44,473 nucleotides of DNA from Patescibacteria group bacterium (GCA_028748975.1 JAQTPI010000008.1:1-44473), one strand, 5' to 3'; positions 22,233 through 30,814 are shown, counted from the stretch's first letter. Notes: generated from the letters alone by a model not told the origin. A program made the numbers and translations.

Positions 22233-23432
22233 TTATTTTTCTTTATTTTGATCATGAGATCCCTCGGCTTCTCCGCTCTGCGGAGCGGAGTCGCTCGGGA
22301 TAAACTGAGGGCTTTCCACTTTTTCCTCTGCTATTTCTGGCTTTGGTTTTTCACTTTTCAATGACAAGCCCAAACGATGCTCGGCTGGCTCCAAAGAAAC
22401 GATGGTGAATTCGTAGGTCTCGCCAACTTTGACCACTTCTTCGGCGTTTTCAATTTGATTATCCGATAATTCGGAAATGTGCGCCAAGCCCTGAACATCA
22501 GCATCCAATTCCACAAAAGCGCCAAATTTATCGGTTTTAACAACCTTGCCTTGGACCTTATCGCCCAGATGATATTTTTCCGCGGCTTTTTTCCAAGGGT
22601 CTTCAGTCAGGCGTTTGATGGACAAAGAAATGCGGTCGTTTTCCACGCTGATAATTTGCGCTTTGACTTTATCGCCAACTTTGAAAATTGATTTGGGATG
22701 GTCAATGCGCTGCCAAGCCAACTCTGAAATGTGCACCAGGCCTTCCAGTTTATTGTCTGGGTTTTCCGGTTTGAAAAATTCCAAAAAAGCGCCGAAGTCA
22801 ACCAAACTGGTGATGGTACCCTCCACGATGTCGCCCACGCTAAACTGGCCAATTAATTCTTTGCGCGCTTCGGCAAAAACATCTTTTTCCGAAACAATCA
22901 GTTTGTCGTCTTTTTCATTGGCATCAATGACTTTGACTTTGATTTTCTTGCCGACAAAACCGCGCAATTTTTCCAAAATTTTATTTTTATTGCCGCCTTC
23001 CACGCGCGGATAATTTTCCGCCGAAAGTTGCGACACCGGCAAAAAGCCGTTGACGTTATTCAACTGGACCAAAAGTCCGCCTTTGTTGACGTCCAAAACT
23101 TTAACTTCCACCACTTCGCCTTTGGCGCGGAAATCATTAAGTTCCTGCCAGGCCTTTTGGTGGCCGGCGGAACGGAAAGAAAGTTCCATCACGCCTTTTT
23201 CATTTTCCGCTTCTACCACAGTGGCAATGACAGAATCGCCGACTTTGAGATCGGAAAAGCGGTCAGATTCATCAGCCAGTTCGCGGCCGCGCACCAGGCC
23301 GGTAAAAATTCCGTCCACGTCCAAATACACCTCGCCTCGGGCAATGCTGACTACCTTGCCTTCCACCAAATCACCAGCCTTGGGCACCTGTCTCACATCA
23401 GAAGATTTTAAGAGATCATCAAAAGTATTCAT
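22233..23432 (-). CDS. rpsA: 30S ribosomal protein S1, four S1 domains, repeat-derived C-terminus
   Basis: 399 aa from ATG 23432 (MNTFDDLLKSSDV). Four S1 RNA-binding domains at about 18-90, 105-175, 192-265 and 280-350 (for example GDLVEGKVVSIARGEVYLDV, GDIVEGTITSLVDFGAFLEF, GDKVQGKVVKTDKFGAFVEL). S1 helps mRNA bind to the 30S subunit. Four domains instead of the six of E. coli is usual in many bacteria. The last 20 or so residues (FIPSDSAPQSGEAEGSHD) are encoded by a GAGATCCCTCGG...GGGATAAA repeat (22256-22306), so the tail is not ancestral. No Shine-Dalgarno sequence. Leader of about 300 bases, mostly repeats. Confidence 0.92.
   Translation of the reverse strand: MNTFDDLLKSSDVRQVPKAGDLVEGKVVSIARGEVYLDVDGIFTGLVRGRELADESDRFSDLKVGDSVIATVVEAENEKGVMELSFRSAGHQKAWQELNDFRAKGEVVEVKVLDVNKGGLLVQLNNVNGFLPVSQLSAENYPRVEGGNKNKILEKLRGFVGKKIKVKVIDANEKDDKLIVSEKDVFAEARKELIGQFSVGDIVEGTITSLVDFGAFLEFFKPENPDNKLEGLVHISELAWQRIDHPKSIFKVGDKVKAQIISVENDRISLSIKRLTEDPWKKAAEKYHLGDKVQGKVVKTDKFGAFVELDADVQGLAHISELSDNQIENAEEVVKVGETYEFTIVSLEPAEHRLGLSLKSEKPKPEIAEEKVESPQFIPSDSAPQSGEAEGSHDQNKEK
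22256..22306. repeat. GAGATCCCTCGG...CTCGGGATAAAC repeat read as the RpsA C-terminus
   Basis: Central CTCCGCTCTGCGGAGCGGAG hairpin. The family is also at 28290-28336 and 43344-43388. Confidence 0.8.
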
Positions 23433-23445
23433 AGATTTATTAAGC

Positions 23446-23510
23446 CTGTCCTGAGCGAACCCACCTAATTTTTTGCGAAGCAAAAATTTTGGCGGGGAGC
23501 CGAAGGACAC
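23446..23510. repeat. CTGAGCGAAC...TTTTTGCGAAGCAAAAA...GGAGCCGAAGGA repeat, copy 1
   Basis: Central TTTTTGCGAAGCAAAAA hairpin between CCACC and GGCGGGG. Other copies at 41543-41606 and 43171-43237. Confidence 0.85.
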
Positions 23511-23556
23511 CCTGTGAACCTGGGCGGACGTATTTTGCAAGTCCAACCTGTTTGCC

Positions 23557-23601
23557 ACGGGATCCTTCGTCGGCCCGATTATCATCGGGCCTCCTCAGGA
23601 T
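23557..23601. repeat. CGGGATCCTTC...GCCCGATTATCATCGGGC...CTCAGGAT repeat
   Basis: Member of the GATCCTTC/CTCAGGATGA family found between genes at 5525, 33210, 41926 and 42019. Confidence 0.75.
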
Positions 23602-23733
23602 AGACTCTGTTTCTAAAATAAAAAAACAAACTTTAGCCGCCCCGATGGATAAAACACCAACGAGAGGCCCCGAAGCCGATTAATATAATATATTGTATCG
23701 TCTCGGGTCTTAATAAAATACTTAGTTTACTTT

Positions 23734-23761
23734 ATTATATCAAGCCATACTTTTTTGTCAA
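23734..23761 (-). promoter_or_regulatory. rpsA promoter TTGACA-N16-TATAAT
   Basis: The -35 is at 23756-23761 and the -10 at 23734-23739; both hexamers match consensus. Confidence 0.85.
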
Positions 23762-23772
23762 ATACAGGCAAC

Positions 23773-23802
23773 TTGACAAAAATAGTCTTAGTATGCTAAA
23801 CT
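23773..23802 (+). promoter_or_regulatory. Promoter TTGACA-N18-TAAACT (extended TGC)
   Basis: The -35 is at 23773-23778 and the -10 at 23797-23802. Drives the small membrane-protein gene; divergent from the rpsA promoter. Confidence 0.75.
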
Positions 23803-23847
23803 GTAACCAGAACATTTAATCGCACCTAATAAAAAAGGGAGGAAAAA

Positions 23848-24126
23848 TTGAAATACCTGGAAAATATTTTAGTATTTTTTTGTAAATTATTTTTGGGAAC
23901 CGTAAAAATAATCAGTTCAATTTTTGACGGTCTAGCCAAAATACTTTCAGTTATTCTTTTTGTCATTGCGTTTCGCGCCCTCTGGACTCTGGTCGGCAAA
24001 TTGCCTGTCTTCTGGCAATCACTTATCATTCAGGTATTTTTAATTACTGGTTCGTTGTCTTTTCTGGCACTGATTACTCTGGCTATTTGGCGGCCAAAAA
24101 CATTTGACAGAATCTTCAAAAAGTAA
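23848..24126 (+). CDS. Small membrane protein (92 aa)
   Basis: TTG start at 23848, five bases after GGGAGG. Two or three hydrophobic helices: about 5-25 (ENILVFFCKLFLGTVKII), 30-48 (LAKILSVILFVIAFRALW) and 55-80 (FWQSLIIQVFLITGSLSFLALITLAIW), with a basic C-terminus (RPKTFDRIFKK). No known motif. Own promoter, strong ribosome site and intrinsic terminator. Function unknown. Confidence 0.7.
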   Translation: MKYLENILVFFCKLFLGTVKIISSIFDGLAKILSVILFVIAFRALWTLVGKLPVFWQSLIIQVFLITGSLSFLALITLAIWRPKTFDRIFKK

Positions 24127-24133
24127 AAAATAG

Positions 24134-24167
24134 CCCGAAATTATTTCATCTCGGGTTTTTTATTTTT
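24134..24167 (+). terminator. Terminator of the small membrane-protein gene
   Basis: CCCGA...TCGGG stem followed by TTTTTTATTTTT. Confidence 0.7.
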
Positions 24168-24191
24168 CCTAGAAAAGAACAAAAAAGCCAT

Positions 24192-24220
24192 TTGCACCCC
24201 TCCCCAAAACATGCTAAAAT
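24192..24220 (+). promoter_or_regulatory. Promoter TTGCAC-N17-TAAAAT (extended TGC)
   Basis: The -35 is at 24192-24197 and the -10 at 24215-24220; an overlapping TATAAT follows at 24220-24225. Serves the metallo-beta-lactamase-fold gene and possibly gyrA. Confidence 0.65.
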
Positions 24221-24277
24221 ATAATCATAATTTACCAATGTTATCATGTTAAAATGCTAACATGCTAAAACGCTTTT

Positions 24278-24955
24278 ATGCTTATCCAATTCTTCGGACA
24301 ATCATTTTTCAAAATCACGGTCAAAAACCAGCTCGGCCAAGAAGTGGTGGTGGCCATTGACCCCTTCCACAAAGAATTTTGCGGACTCAAAAGTCCAAAT
24401 AAATTCGGCGCCGATGCCCTGCTCATCACCCATGACCACGAAGACCACAACAATGTGGACTTGGTTAAAGGCGCGGAAGATGGCAAAGAAACTTTTTTGA
24501 TTAATGGCCCGGGCGAATATGAGGTTAAGGGCGTGATGGTTTACGGCATTCCGGCTTTTCATGATAACGCCAATGGCGCCGAGCGCGGCGAAAATACCAT
24601 GTATTTAATCCAGGCGGAAGAAATGTGGCTGGCGCACCTGGGCGATTTGGGACAAAAAAGTTTAACTGATGAACAATTGGGCCATTTGGAAGATATTGAT
24701 ATTTTGCTTTTGCCAGTGGGCGGAGGGGGCGCCACTTTGGATGCCAAAGCCGCGGGTGAAATTGTTTCCCAAATTGAACCGCGCGTGATTATCCCCATGC
24801 ACTATGCCCTGCCGGGTTTGAAATTCAAATTTGACGGCGTGGAAAAATTCGTGAAAGAAATGGGCTTGAAACCAGAAACGGTGGAAGAAAAAATCCGCTT
24901 GCAGAAAAAAGATTTGCCAGAGGAAGAGACGAGGTTGATTGTGATACAACCGTAA
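24278..24955 (+). CDS. Metallo-beta-lactamase-fold hydrolase (UlaG/YhfI-like)
   Basis: 225 aa. Zinc-binding motifs are in order: HDHEDH (about 48-53), an Asp in HLGDLG (about 113-118), and MHY (His near 172). The single-domain layout and ITVKN...VAIDPF start match the small MBL group (Lactamase_B_3) that includes UlaG-like hydrolases; the substrate cannot be inferred. It is the first gene of a + strand run (MBL protein, PsbP-like protein, gyrA), split by a palindromic repeat at 24966-25056. No Shine-Dalgarno sequence. Confidence 0.88.
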   Translation: MLIQFFGQSFFKITVKNQLGQEVVVAIDPFHKEFCGLKSPNKFGADALLITHDHEDHNNVDLVKGAEDGKETFLINGPGEYEVKGVMVYGIPAFHDNANGAERGENTMYLIQAEEMWLAHLGDLGQKSLTDEQLGHLEDIDILLLPVGGGGATLDAKAAGEIVSQIEPRVIIPMHYALPGLKFKFDGVEKFVKEMGLKPETVEEKIRLQKKDLPEEETRLIVIQP

Positions 24956-24965
24956 ATCGTCAATT

Positions 24966-25056
24966 GTTTAACGGCGTCGCGGCCCGTATCGGCAGTCGTT
25001 AAAAGTTTTACGTTAAACTAAGCCGTAAAACGATACGGGCAGCGATACCGTATAAC
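24966..25056. repeat. Palindromic repeat with ACGGCGTCGCGGCC and CGATACGGG arms, copy 2
   Basis: GTTTAACGGCGTCGCGGCC at the left and GATACCGTATAAC at the right, with CGTATCGG/CGATACGGG inner arms. Copy 1 is at 16074-16168. Confidence 0.85.
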
Positions 25057-25071
25057 AACAACCGTTAGTCT

Positions 25072-25734
25072 ATGAAAAACAAACCCAAAATTTTAATTTT
25101 ATTTATTCTCTGCGTCCTGATCATTCTCGGCCTCTGGTTTTATTCTCTCAAATTGAATTTAAACAAGCCCTCGGATGGCAAGGGAAAATTTGATTTAAAT
25201 CTGGGAGAAATTTTTAGCGATATCGGCGACACTTTCAAAAACCTCCCGCCCCCGCCGAAATTTTCCACTTCCACCACTGCCACTGACCAAGCAATTGATA
25301 CTTTAGCGGATAAACTGAAACAATTGGAAAATACTAATACATCCATCGCCGACTGGCAGATATATAAAAATGAAAAATATAACTTTGAATTTAGGTACCC
25401 AAAAAATTATACACTAAACGATCGTTCAACAACAGAAACGATTACTTTTGATACAGAAGGCCCGGGCTGGAGCTTAGACCTTGCGATAACTTCGGAAAAA
25501 TTAGCAAATAAAATAACGGAACTAAATAAAACCCAAAAACAATTAGGTGGAAAAACATATAATGATATTGATTGGATAATTTTCCTTCAGGAGGGTTCGA
25601 CAGAAATACCTGGGGCGTGGTATACAGCAGTTACTCAATTAAATAGTAAAAATATTATAAAAATTACCCTAAGCCGTTCAGGTCCTGAAGAATTATTTTA
25701 TCAAATTCTCTCAACTTTCAAATTTTTAAAATAA
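25072..25734 (+). CDS. Membrane-anchored PsbP-like domain protein
   Basis: 220 aa. An N-terminal signal anchor (about 7-27, ILILFILCVLIILGLWFYSL) is followed by a Pro/Thr linker. A C-terminal domain (about 95-220) starts WQIYKNEKYNFEFRYPKNYTL, the pattern of PsbP-like proteins common in CPR genomes, and continues with TITFDTEGPGWSLDLAI and ITLSRSGPEELFYQILSTFKFL. It probably faces the outside of the membrane; the function of the family outside photosystems is unknown. It ends nine bases before gyrA. No Shine-Dalgarno sequence. Confidence 0.7.
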   Translation: MKNKPKILILFILCVLIILGLWFYSLKLNLNKPSDGKGKFDLNLGEIFSDIGDTFKNLPPPPKFSTSTTATDQAIDTLADKLKQLENTNTSIADWQIYKNEKYNFEFRYPKNYTLNDRSTTETITFDTEGPGWSLDLAITSEKLANKITELNKTQKQLGGKTYNDIDWIIFLQEGSTEIPGAWYTAVTQLNSKNIIKITLSRSGPEELFYQILSTFKFLK

Positions 25735-25743
25735 ATAATATCT

Positions 25744-28278
25744 ATGAGTAAAGTCAAAAATAAAGTCAAAGAACCGCCCAAAAAAGAAAAGAAAGTCATT
25801 CCGGTGGAGGAAGAAAAAAAATCCAATAACATTGGCCAAGTCAAAAATCGCCCGATTTCTGATGAAATGCGCGAGTCGTATTTGGATTACGCCATGAGTG
25901 TGATTGTGGCGCGCGCCCTGCCCGATGTTCGGGATGGTTTAAAGCCGGTGCATCGCCGAATTCTTTACGCCATGTGGAACATTGGTCTAAAACCTTCAGC
26001 CAAATTCCGCAAATCCGCCACCGTCGTCGGCGAAGTTTTGGGCAAATATCACCCGCACGGCGACCAAGCGGTCTATGACTCCATGGTCAGAATGGCGCAA
26101 GATTTCAACATGCGCTATCCACTCGTTCACGGCCAAGGCAACTTTGGTTCCATGGACGGCGACAATGCCGCGGCCATGCGCTACACCGAAGCCAAGCTGG
26201 CGGCCATCAGCGAAGAATTATTAATGGATTTGGACAAAAATACCGTTGATTGGCAGCCGAATTTTGACGGCACGCAAAAAGAACCAAAAGTTCTGCCAGC
26301 CAAACTGCCAAATTTATTGCTTGACGGCACCATGGGCATCGCGGTCGGCATGGCCACGGAAATTCCGCCACATAATTTAAACGAAGTAGTGGATGGCATT
26401 TGCCATTTAATAGAAAATCCCGATGCCAACGTGGAGGACTTGATGAAATTCGTGAAAGGACCAGATTTTCCCACCGGCGGCATCATTTATAATCTGGAAG
26501 ATATCAAACAGGCCTATGCCACGGGCAAGGGCGGGGTGGTCATGCGCGCCAAAGCAGAAATTGAAGAAGTAAAAAATGGTTTTCAAATTATCGTCACGGA
26601 AATTCCCTATCAGGTAATCAAATCGGCGCTTTTGGAAAAAATCGCGGAGCTCGTTAAAGATAAAAAAATTGAAGGCATCAAAGATTTGCGCGATGAGTCC
26701 AACAAGCACGGGGTGCGCGTGGTAATTGAACTTAAAAAAGATTCTTATCCTAAAAAAATTTTAAACCAGCTTTTTTCGCACACCGATCTGCAAAAATCAT
26801 TTCATTTCAACATGCTGGCTTTGGTTGATGGCGGAGTGCAGCCGCGCATTTTAACGCTCAAAGGAATTTTGGAAGAATTCATCAAACACCGCCAGGTGGT
26901 AGTGCGCCGCCGCACCGAATTTGAATTGGAGCGCGCCAAAGACCGCGCCCATATTTTGGAAGGCCTGATGCTGGCTTTGAATAAAATTGACGCAGTCATC
27001 GCCACCATTAAAAAATCCCGCGACCGCGAGGAAGCTAAGACCAATTTGATGAGCAAATTCAAGTTGACCGAACGGCAGGCCGTGGCCATTTTGGAAATGA
27101 AACTGTCGCAATTGGCCAATTTGGAACAGCAAAAAATTGAAACGGAATTGAAAGAAAAGAAAAAAATAATCGCCGAACTTACCGAAATTTTAAAAAGCCC
27201 CAAAAAAATCATGGGGATTATTAAAGACGAACTGGCCAAACTTAAAGAAAGATTCGGGGACGAACGGCGCACGCAGATCATGCCCGGCGCGGTGGGCGAA
27301 TTCAGCCAAGAAGATTTGATTCCGGACGAAACCACGGTAGTAATGATTACGCAGGATGGCTACATCAAACGCATGCCGCCGGAAACTTTCAAAACACAGG
27401 GCCGCGGCGGTAAAGGCGTGATTGGCCTCACCACTAAAGAAGAAGACGCGGTGGAACATCTGTTTACTACCACCACGCATAAAGACTTGCTTTTCTTCAC
27501 CAATAAAGGCCGGGTTTTCCAACTCAAAGCTTATGAGGTACCGCCTGCCTCGCGCGTGGCCAAAGGGCAATCCATTGTTAACTTTTTACAGCTGGGCCCG
27601 CAAGAAACAGTTTCCACGGTTTTGCATCTTGATGGCAAAGAAAAATTTCAATCCTTAATGATGGTCACAAAACACGGCACCATTAAAAAAACAGAACTCT
27701 CGGAATTTAAAAATATCCGCAGGAGCGGCTTAATTGCCATCAAACTCAAAAACGGCGACTTGTTGGATTGGGTGCGCACGGTTCATGAAAAAGATGAGGT
27801 GATGATTACCACGGCCAAAGGCCAGGCCATTCGCTTCCCGGAAAAAAATGTCCGGGCCATGGGTCGCGCCGCTGGCGGAGTCAGGGGCATTCGCTTGAAG
27901 GGCGCTGACGAAGTGGTCAGTATGAATATGGTTTCGCCGGAAGAAATCAAACAAGGCACCAAAAGCATGGTGGTGACGGAAAACGGTTTTGGCAAAATGA
28001 CGCCGGTTTCTGATTTCAGATTGCAAAGCCGCGGCGGCTCGGGCGTGCGCACAGCCAAAGTCACGCCCAAAAACGGCAAGGTGGTTTGGTCCACGGTTTT
28101 AAATCCCAAACAACTGCCGGAAACAGTCAGTGGAGATTTGTTAATTATTTCCACCAATGGCCAAGTGATTCGCATGCCAATTTCTTCCGTCTCCCAAACC
28201 GGCCGCGACACGCAAGGCGTCCGCTTAATGAGATTTAAGGAAGAAAATGATAAAGTAGCGAGCGTGGCTTTGGTATAA
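25744..28278 (+). CDS. gyrA: DNA gyrase subunit A (type IIA topoisomerase)
   Basis: 844 aa. Breaks and rejoins DNA in the A2B2 complex that introduces negative supercoils. Visible: a basic N-terminal extension (1-35), [30 protein letters not shown], the catalytic Tyr147 in [10 protein letters not shown], the KYHPHGD region, a long coiled coil (about 400-500), and the six-bladed C-terminal beta-pinwheel with a GyrA box (QGRGGKG, about 552-558). The box is QGRGGKG instead of QRRGGKG. No Shine-Dalgarno sequence. gyrB is not in the window. The gene ends in a conserved terminator hairpin. Confidence 0.95.
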   Translation: MSKVKNKVKEPPKKEKKVIPVEEEKKSNNIGQVKNRPISDEMRESYLDYAMSVIVARALPDVRDGLKPVHRRILYAMWNIGLKPSAKFRKSATVVGEVLGKYHPHGDQAVYDSMVRMAQDFNMRYPLVHGQGNFGSMDGDNAAAMRYTEAKLAAISEELLMDLDKNTVDWQPNFDGTQKEPKVLPAKLPNLLLDGTMGIAVGMATEIPPHNLNEVVDGICHLIENPDANVEDLMKFVKGPDFPTGGIIYNLEDIKQAYATGKGGVVMRAKAEIEEVKNGFQIIVTEIPYQVIKSALLEKIAELVKDKKIEGIKDLRDESNKHGVRVVIELKKDSYPKKILNQLFSHTDLQKSFHFNMLALVDGGVQPRILTLKGILEEFIKHRQVVVRRRTEFELERAKDRAHILEGLMLALNKIDAVIATIKKSRDREEAKTNLMSKFKLTERQAVAILEMKLSQLANLEQQKIETELKEKKKIIAELTEILKSPKKIMGIIKDELAKLKERFGDERRTQIMPGAVGEFSQEDLIPDETTVVMITQDGYIKRMPPETFKTQGRGGKGVIGLTTKEEDAVEHLFTTTTHKDLLFFTNKGRVFQLKAYEVPPASRVAKGQSIVNFLQLGPQETVSTVLHLDGKEKFQSLMMVTKHGTIKKTELSEFKNIRRSGLIAIKLKNGDLLDWVRTVHEKDEVMITTAKGQAIRFPEKNVRAMGRAAGGVRGIRLKGADEVVSMNMVSPEEIKQGTKSMVVTENGFGKMTPVSDFRLQSRGGSGVRTAKVTPKNGKVVWSTVLNPKQLPETVSGDLLIISTNGQVIRMPISSVSQTGRDTQGVRLMRFKEENDKVASVALV

Positions 28279-28289
28279 TGTTTTTATAG

Positions 28290-28336
28290 TTTATCCTGAG
28301 CGGCCTTTTAGGGAAGTATTGAGCCGAGGGATCTCG
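28290..28336. repeat. TTTATCCTGAGCGG...GCCGAGGGATCTCG repeat
   Basis: Directly behind gyrA. Same ends as the repeats at 22256-22306 and 43344-43388. Confidence 0.7.
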
Positions 28337-28350
28337 TAAATTTTTTGTAG

Positions 28351-28388
28351 GGGCGGTCCGATGTTCATCGGACCGCCCTTTTTGTTTT
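28351..28388 (+). terminator. gyrA terminator (GGTCCGATG/CATCGGACC hairpin)
   Basis: Perfect 13-pair GGGCGGTCCGATG/CATCGGACCGCCC stem with a TT loop, followed by TTTTTGTTTTT. Confidence 0.9.
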
Positions 28389-28395
28389 TCCCTTG

Positions 28396-28467
28396 GACGC
28401 GTCGTCCCCCTCTCCTTACCAAGGAGAGGGCGGGGTGAGGTTTATACACTTCGCCGATAGGCGCGTC
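28396..28467. repeat. GACGCG...CTCTCC/GGAGAG...CGCGTC repeat
   Basis: Outer GACGCG/CGCGTC ends, inner CCTCTCCTTACCAAGGAGAGG-type hairpin and TCGCCGATAGGCG. Mirrors 5416-5471. Behind it lie AT-rich ATTCGTA words up to 28505. Confidence 0.8.
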
Positions 28468-28529
28468 TTATTTACTATTCGTATATTCGTAAAAATTCGT
28501 AATTTGTAGTAGTCCGCTTTCAGCGGACA

Positions 28530-28561
28530 AAAAAATCCCCGCCGGTTTATCCCGACGGGGG
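28530..28561 (-). terminator. Terminator of the 28577-28888 gene
   Basis: CCCCGCCGG-TTTAT-CCCGACGGGG stem with a T run on the minus strand. Confidence 0.8.
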
Positions 28562-28576
28562 CTTATTTTTTGGTAA

Positions 28577-28888
28577 TTAATTGCTTTCATCAATCATCAA
28601 TTGTATGGTGGAAATCATTGATTGAAGGTGCTTTAAATTAGTGCGATCATATACGCCAATAACACAGAAGGAAACAGTGTTTTTTAAATTGGAACTGGAG
28701 CCCTTGCCAATCTCCGAATTAATATAATATCCAGTTCCCCAACCTCCATGCTCTGCGTCAACCAGTAGACTCTTTTCCTTTTTCTTGGCATCGTCCACTC
28801 TCATTATTTCAATTTTGTCACGTACAAAATCTGAAGTTCCTAATGAAAACGTCAGAACAATAAGATTCTTTTTCTGAAAAGACGCCAT
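28577..28888 (-). CDS. Small protein of unknown function (103 aa)
   Basis: Start ATG 28888 (MASFQKKNLIVLTF) with AGGAGG six bases upstream; the longer frame begins inside the leader. Pattern of alternating strands and helices: KNLIVLTFSLGTSDFVRDKIEIMRV, LLVDAEHGGWGTGYYINSEIGKG, VSFCVIGVYDRTNLKHLQSMISTIQLMID. No membrane segment and no known family. Its promoter (28963-28990) overlaps the end of the preceding gene. One of the Shine-Dalgarno-led single-gene units in this window. Confidence 0.65.
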   Translation of the reverse strand: MASFQKKNLIVLTFSLGTSDFVRDKIEIMRVDDAKKKEKSLLVDAEHGGWGTGYYINSEIGKGSSSNLKNTVSFCVIGVYDRTNLKHLQSMISTIQLMIDESN

Positions 28889-28962
28889 GATTATCCTCCT
28901 TTTTATTCCTCCCCTTTTTCCTTCTGGCACAACTCCAAAAGGGCTTGAATTGTTGTATTTTC

Positions 28963-28990
28963 ATTATACACCAATCATATTTTCTGTCAA
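28963..28990 (-). promoter_or_regulatory. Promoter TTGACA-N16-TATAAT
   Basis: The -35 is at 28985-28990 and the -10 at 28963-28968. It lies inside the last codons of the 28964-29335 gene. Confidence 0.85.
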
Positions 28991-29335
28991 CTCCTCCAAA
29001 ATATCTTCCGGAATCGGCACTTGGCGCTTTGGACTTACGCCCGGATACCGCCACGCCGAAATTATTTTTCTTTTTTTAGTATTTATTATTGTCTTTCCTT
29101 GTGTTTTGTTAATTGGGTTTTGAGTTTTAAACATGACCCACATTTCCGTCTTTCTTTTCGTGCCCAAACTCTGCATCACCGCGATGCAACCAGGCACAAT
29201 CGCCTCTTCGGTTCGCTCCGGATGATTAATAATTCGAACCACCCGCTGCGACGTCAAACCATAAAACTTCATTTTTTGAATGGAGTGTTTGGTCCAGGAA
29301 AATTTATCATTATCTTTAGGAATATTAAACAACAT
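28964..29335 (-). CDS. Small protein with a WTKHSIQKM motif (possible DUF4258-like)
   Basis: 123 aa. The N-terminal pattern FSWTKHSIQKMKFYGLTSQRVVRIINHPERTE resembles small DUF4258/toxin-like proteins (His in helix 1 followed by strands), and strands WVMFKTQN and KRKIISAWRYPGV follow. A stretch (KTQNPINKTQGKTIIN) comes from a repeated AAAACTCAAAACnCAAT-type word also present, in another frame, in rsmA. No antitoxin partner is evident. No Shine-Dalgarno sequence. Family assignment is tentative. Confidence 0.6.
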   Translation of the reverse strand: MLFNIPKDNDKFSWTKHSIQKMKFYGLTSQRVVRIINHPERTEEAIVPGCIAVMQSLGTKRKTEMWVMFKTQNPINKTQGKTIINTKKRKIISAWRYPGVSPKRQVPIPEDILEELTENMIGV

Positions 29336-29354
29336 AGTAATCAGAAATTAGAAA

Positions 29355-29741
29355 TCAGGAATCGGGATCTAATCCTTTTTTGCTTCTATAATTGGCGTTA
29401 ATTAAACCATTTAAACCCTTAGCTATTTCTCTGTATAAATCAATTAAACTGAGATATTTTTCTTTATCTATAATTTGTCTTTCATAAAACAAATCAAGCC
29501 AATGTTTTGATTCAAATAAGGAACCGCGGGCGTTATAATAAAATCTAATTTTATCCAAATAATGAAATCTTCCATAACCCTCGGCAATATTTGCGCCTAC
29601 TGAATCAACACTTCTTATACTCTGGTCTCCCAATATTTTCTTCGTCTGCCAATCTAACGACTGATATATCGCCCAATGTTCTTTACTGTATTTTTTGCTT
29701 AATTGATAAACAACTAATTGTTCTAAGGGAATGTGTGGCAT
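29355..29741 (-). CDS. Four-helix bundle protein (23S rRNA intervening-sequence protein family), second copy
   Basis: 128 aa from ATG 29741 (MPHIPLEQLVVYQLSKKYSK); the longer frame overlaps the end of rlmN and reads only tandem words. Family motif SVGANIAEGYGRF is present, with RFYYNARGSLFESKHWLD following. It starts five bases after the rlmN stop, without a Shine-Dalgarno sequence, and is probably co-transcribed with rlmN. Biochemical role unknown. Confidence 0.85.
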   Translation of the reverse strand: MPHIPLEQLVVYQLSKKYSKEHWAIYQSLDWQTKKILGDQSIRSVDSVGANIAEGYGRFHYLDKIRFYYNARGSLFESKHWLDLFYERQIIDKEKYLSLIDLYREIAKGLNGLINANYRSKKGLDPDS

Positions 29742-29746
29742 AAAAT

Positions 29747-30814
29747 TTATTCGCGTCCCTGTTTTCTGATTTCTAATTTCTGTTTTCCGGTTAACTGTCC
29801 ACACCCGCCTTTAATTCCTCGCCCAAACCGAAACCTCTCCGTCACCTGAACTCCGCCGTCTTCCAAAATTTTTTTAAATTTTAAAATCTGTTCGCGGGGA
29901 GAGGATTTAAAAGCGCCGGTTTGATTGTAGGCGATTAAATTAACGAGGCACAAATACTGCCGTTCTTTTTTTATATTAAGGCGAATCAATTGAATTAATT
30001 CTTTGGCATAAAAATCACTGTCGTTGACGCCGTCAATCATGACATATTCCAGCATCACTTTTCTTTTGGTTTTGGCCAGATAGTCATCAATGGCGTGCAG
30101 AACTTTTTTCAAATTATATTTGGCGTTAATTGGCGCGAGCTCCGTGCGCAGTTCGTCGTTCGGCGCGTGCAGCGACAGCGCCAAGTTGACCTGAAAACCC
30201 TCATGGGAAAATTTTTCAATTTTTTCCGGGATGCCGATGGTGGAAACGGAAAGATGGCGCGCGCCAATGGCGAGGCCTTTTTGATCCATTAAAATTTTTA
30301 TGGCTTTAATGACTTCCTCGTAATTTAAAAACGGTTCGCCCATGCCCATAAAAACCACATTGGAAACGCGCTCGTTTTCTTTTTTCAAGAGGCGCGCGAA
30401 AAACAGAACTTGGCTGACAATTTCCTCGGCACTTAAATTTCTGGTGAAGCCGTTTTGCCCGGTGGCGCAAAAAACACAGCCCAAAGAACAACCGGCCTCG
30501 GAAGAAACACAAACGGTATTTCTAGGAGTTTCATCGTCTTCTTTCTTACTTTTATAACTCATTAAAACCGTTTCAATTTTTACACCATCCTCCAAAGTAA
30601 TGACCGCTTTTCTGGTCGGATCGCCTTGGGAACTAAAAATTTTGGCGTCAATTTCAAGCGGGCACTCGGCTTTGAGTTTTTCACGCAAAATTTTGGGTAA
30701 AGTGGTGGCCTCATCCCATTTTTCTACCAAATCAAAAAAGACCGCGCGCTTCACTTGGTCCGCGCGGTATCTTGGTTCCGTGGCTAAAATTTGATTAAGT
30801 TTGCTTAAATTCAT
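29747..30814 (-). CDS. rlmN: 23S rRNA (adenine2503-C2)-methyltransferase RlmN
   Basis: 355 aa. Radical SAM enzyme that methylates A2503 of 23S rRNA (and A37 of some tRNAs). The iron-sulfur cluster motif is CSLGCVFC (Cys109, 113, 116); the conserved C-terminal GRGIKGGCGQL carries the methyl-accepting Cys338. Domain order is standard: an N-terminal helix-hairpin part (1-60), RKAVITLEDG, the radical SAM barrel, and a C-terminal strand. The last 14 residues (TGKQKLEIRKQGRE) are encoded by AGAAATCAG-type tandem words. No Shine-Dalgarno sequence. Confidence 0.95.
   Translation of the reverse strand: MNLSKLNQILATEPRYRADQVKRAVFFDLVEKWDEATTLPKILREKLKAECPLEIDAKIFSSQGDPTRKAVITLEDGVKIETVLMSYKSKKEDDETPRNTVCVSSEAGCSLGCVFCATGQNGFTRNLSAEEIVSQVLFFARLLKKENERVSNVVFMGMGEPFLNYEEVIKAIKILMDQKGLAIGARHLSVSTIGIPEKIEKFSHEGFQVNLALSLHAPNDELRTELAPINAKYNLKKVLHAIDDYLAKTKRKVMLEYVMIDGVNDSDFYAKELIQLIRLNIKKERQYLCLVNLIAYNQTGAFKSSPREQILKFKKILEDGGVQVTERFRFGRGIKGGCGQLTGKQKLEIRKQGRE

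Larger units (their letters stand above)
23433..23847. other. Divergent intergenic region: rpsA leader and repeats
   Basis: Between rpsA (minus) and a small membrane-protein gene (plus). It holds two repeat elements (23446-23510, 23557-23601), an AT-rich stretch with TAATATAATATATTG, and back-to-back promoters at 23734-23802. A CCCGAGAC...GGCTTCGGGG segment near 23665-23712 may fold, but I cannot name an RNA. No gene found. Confidence 0.7.
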
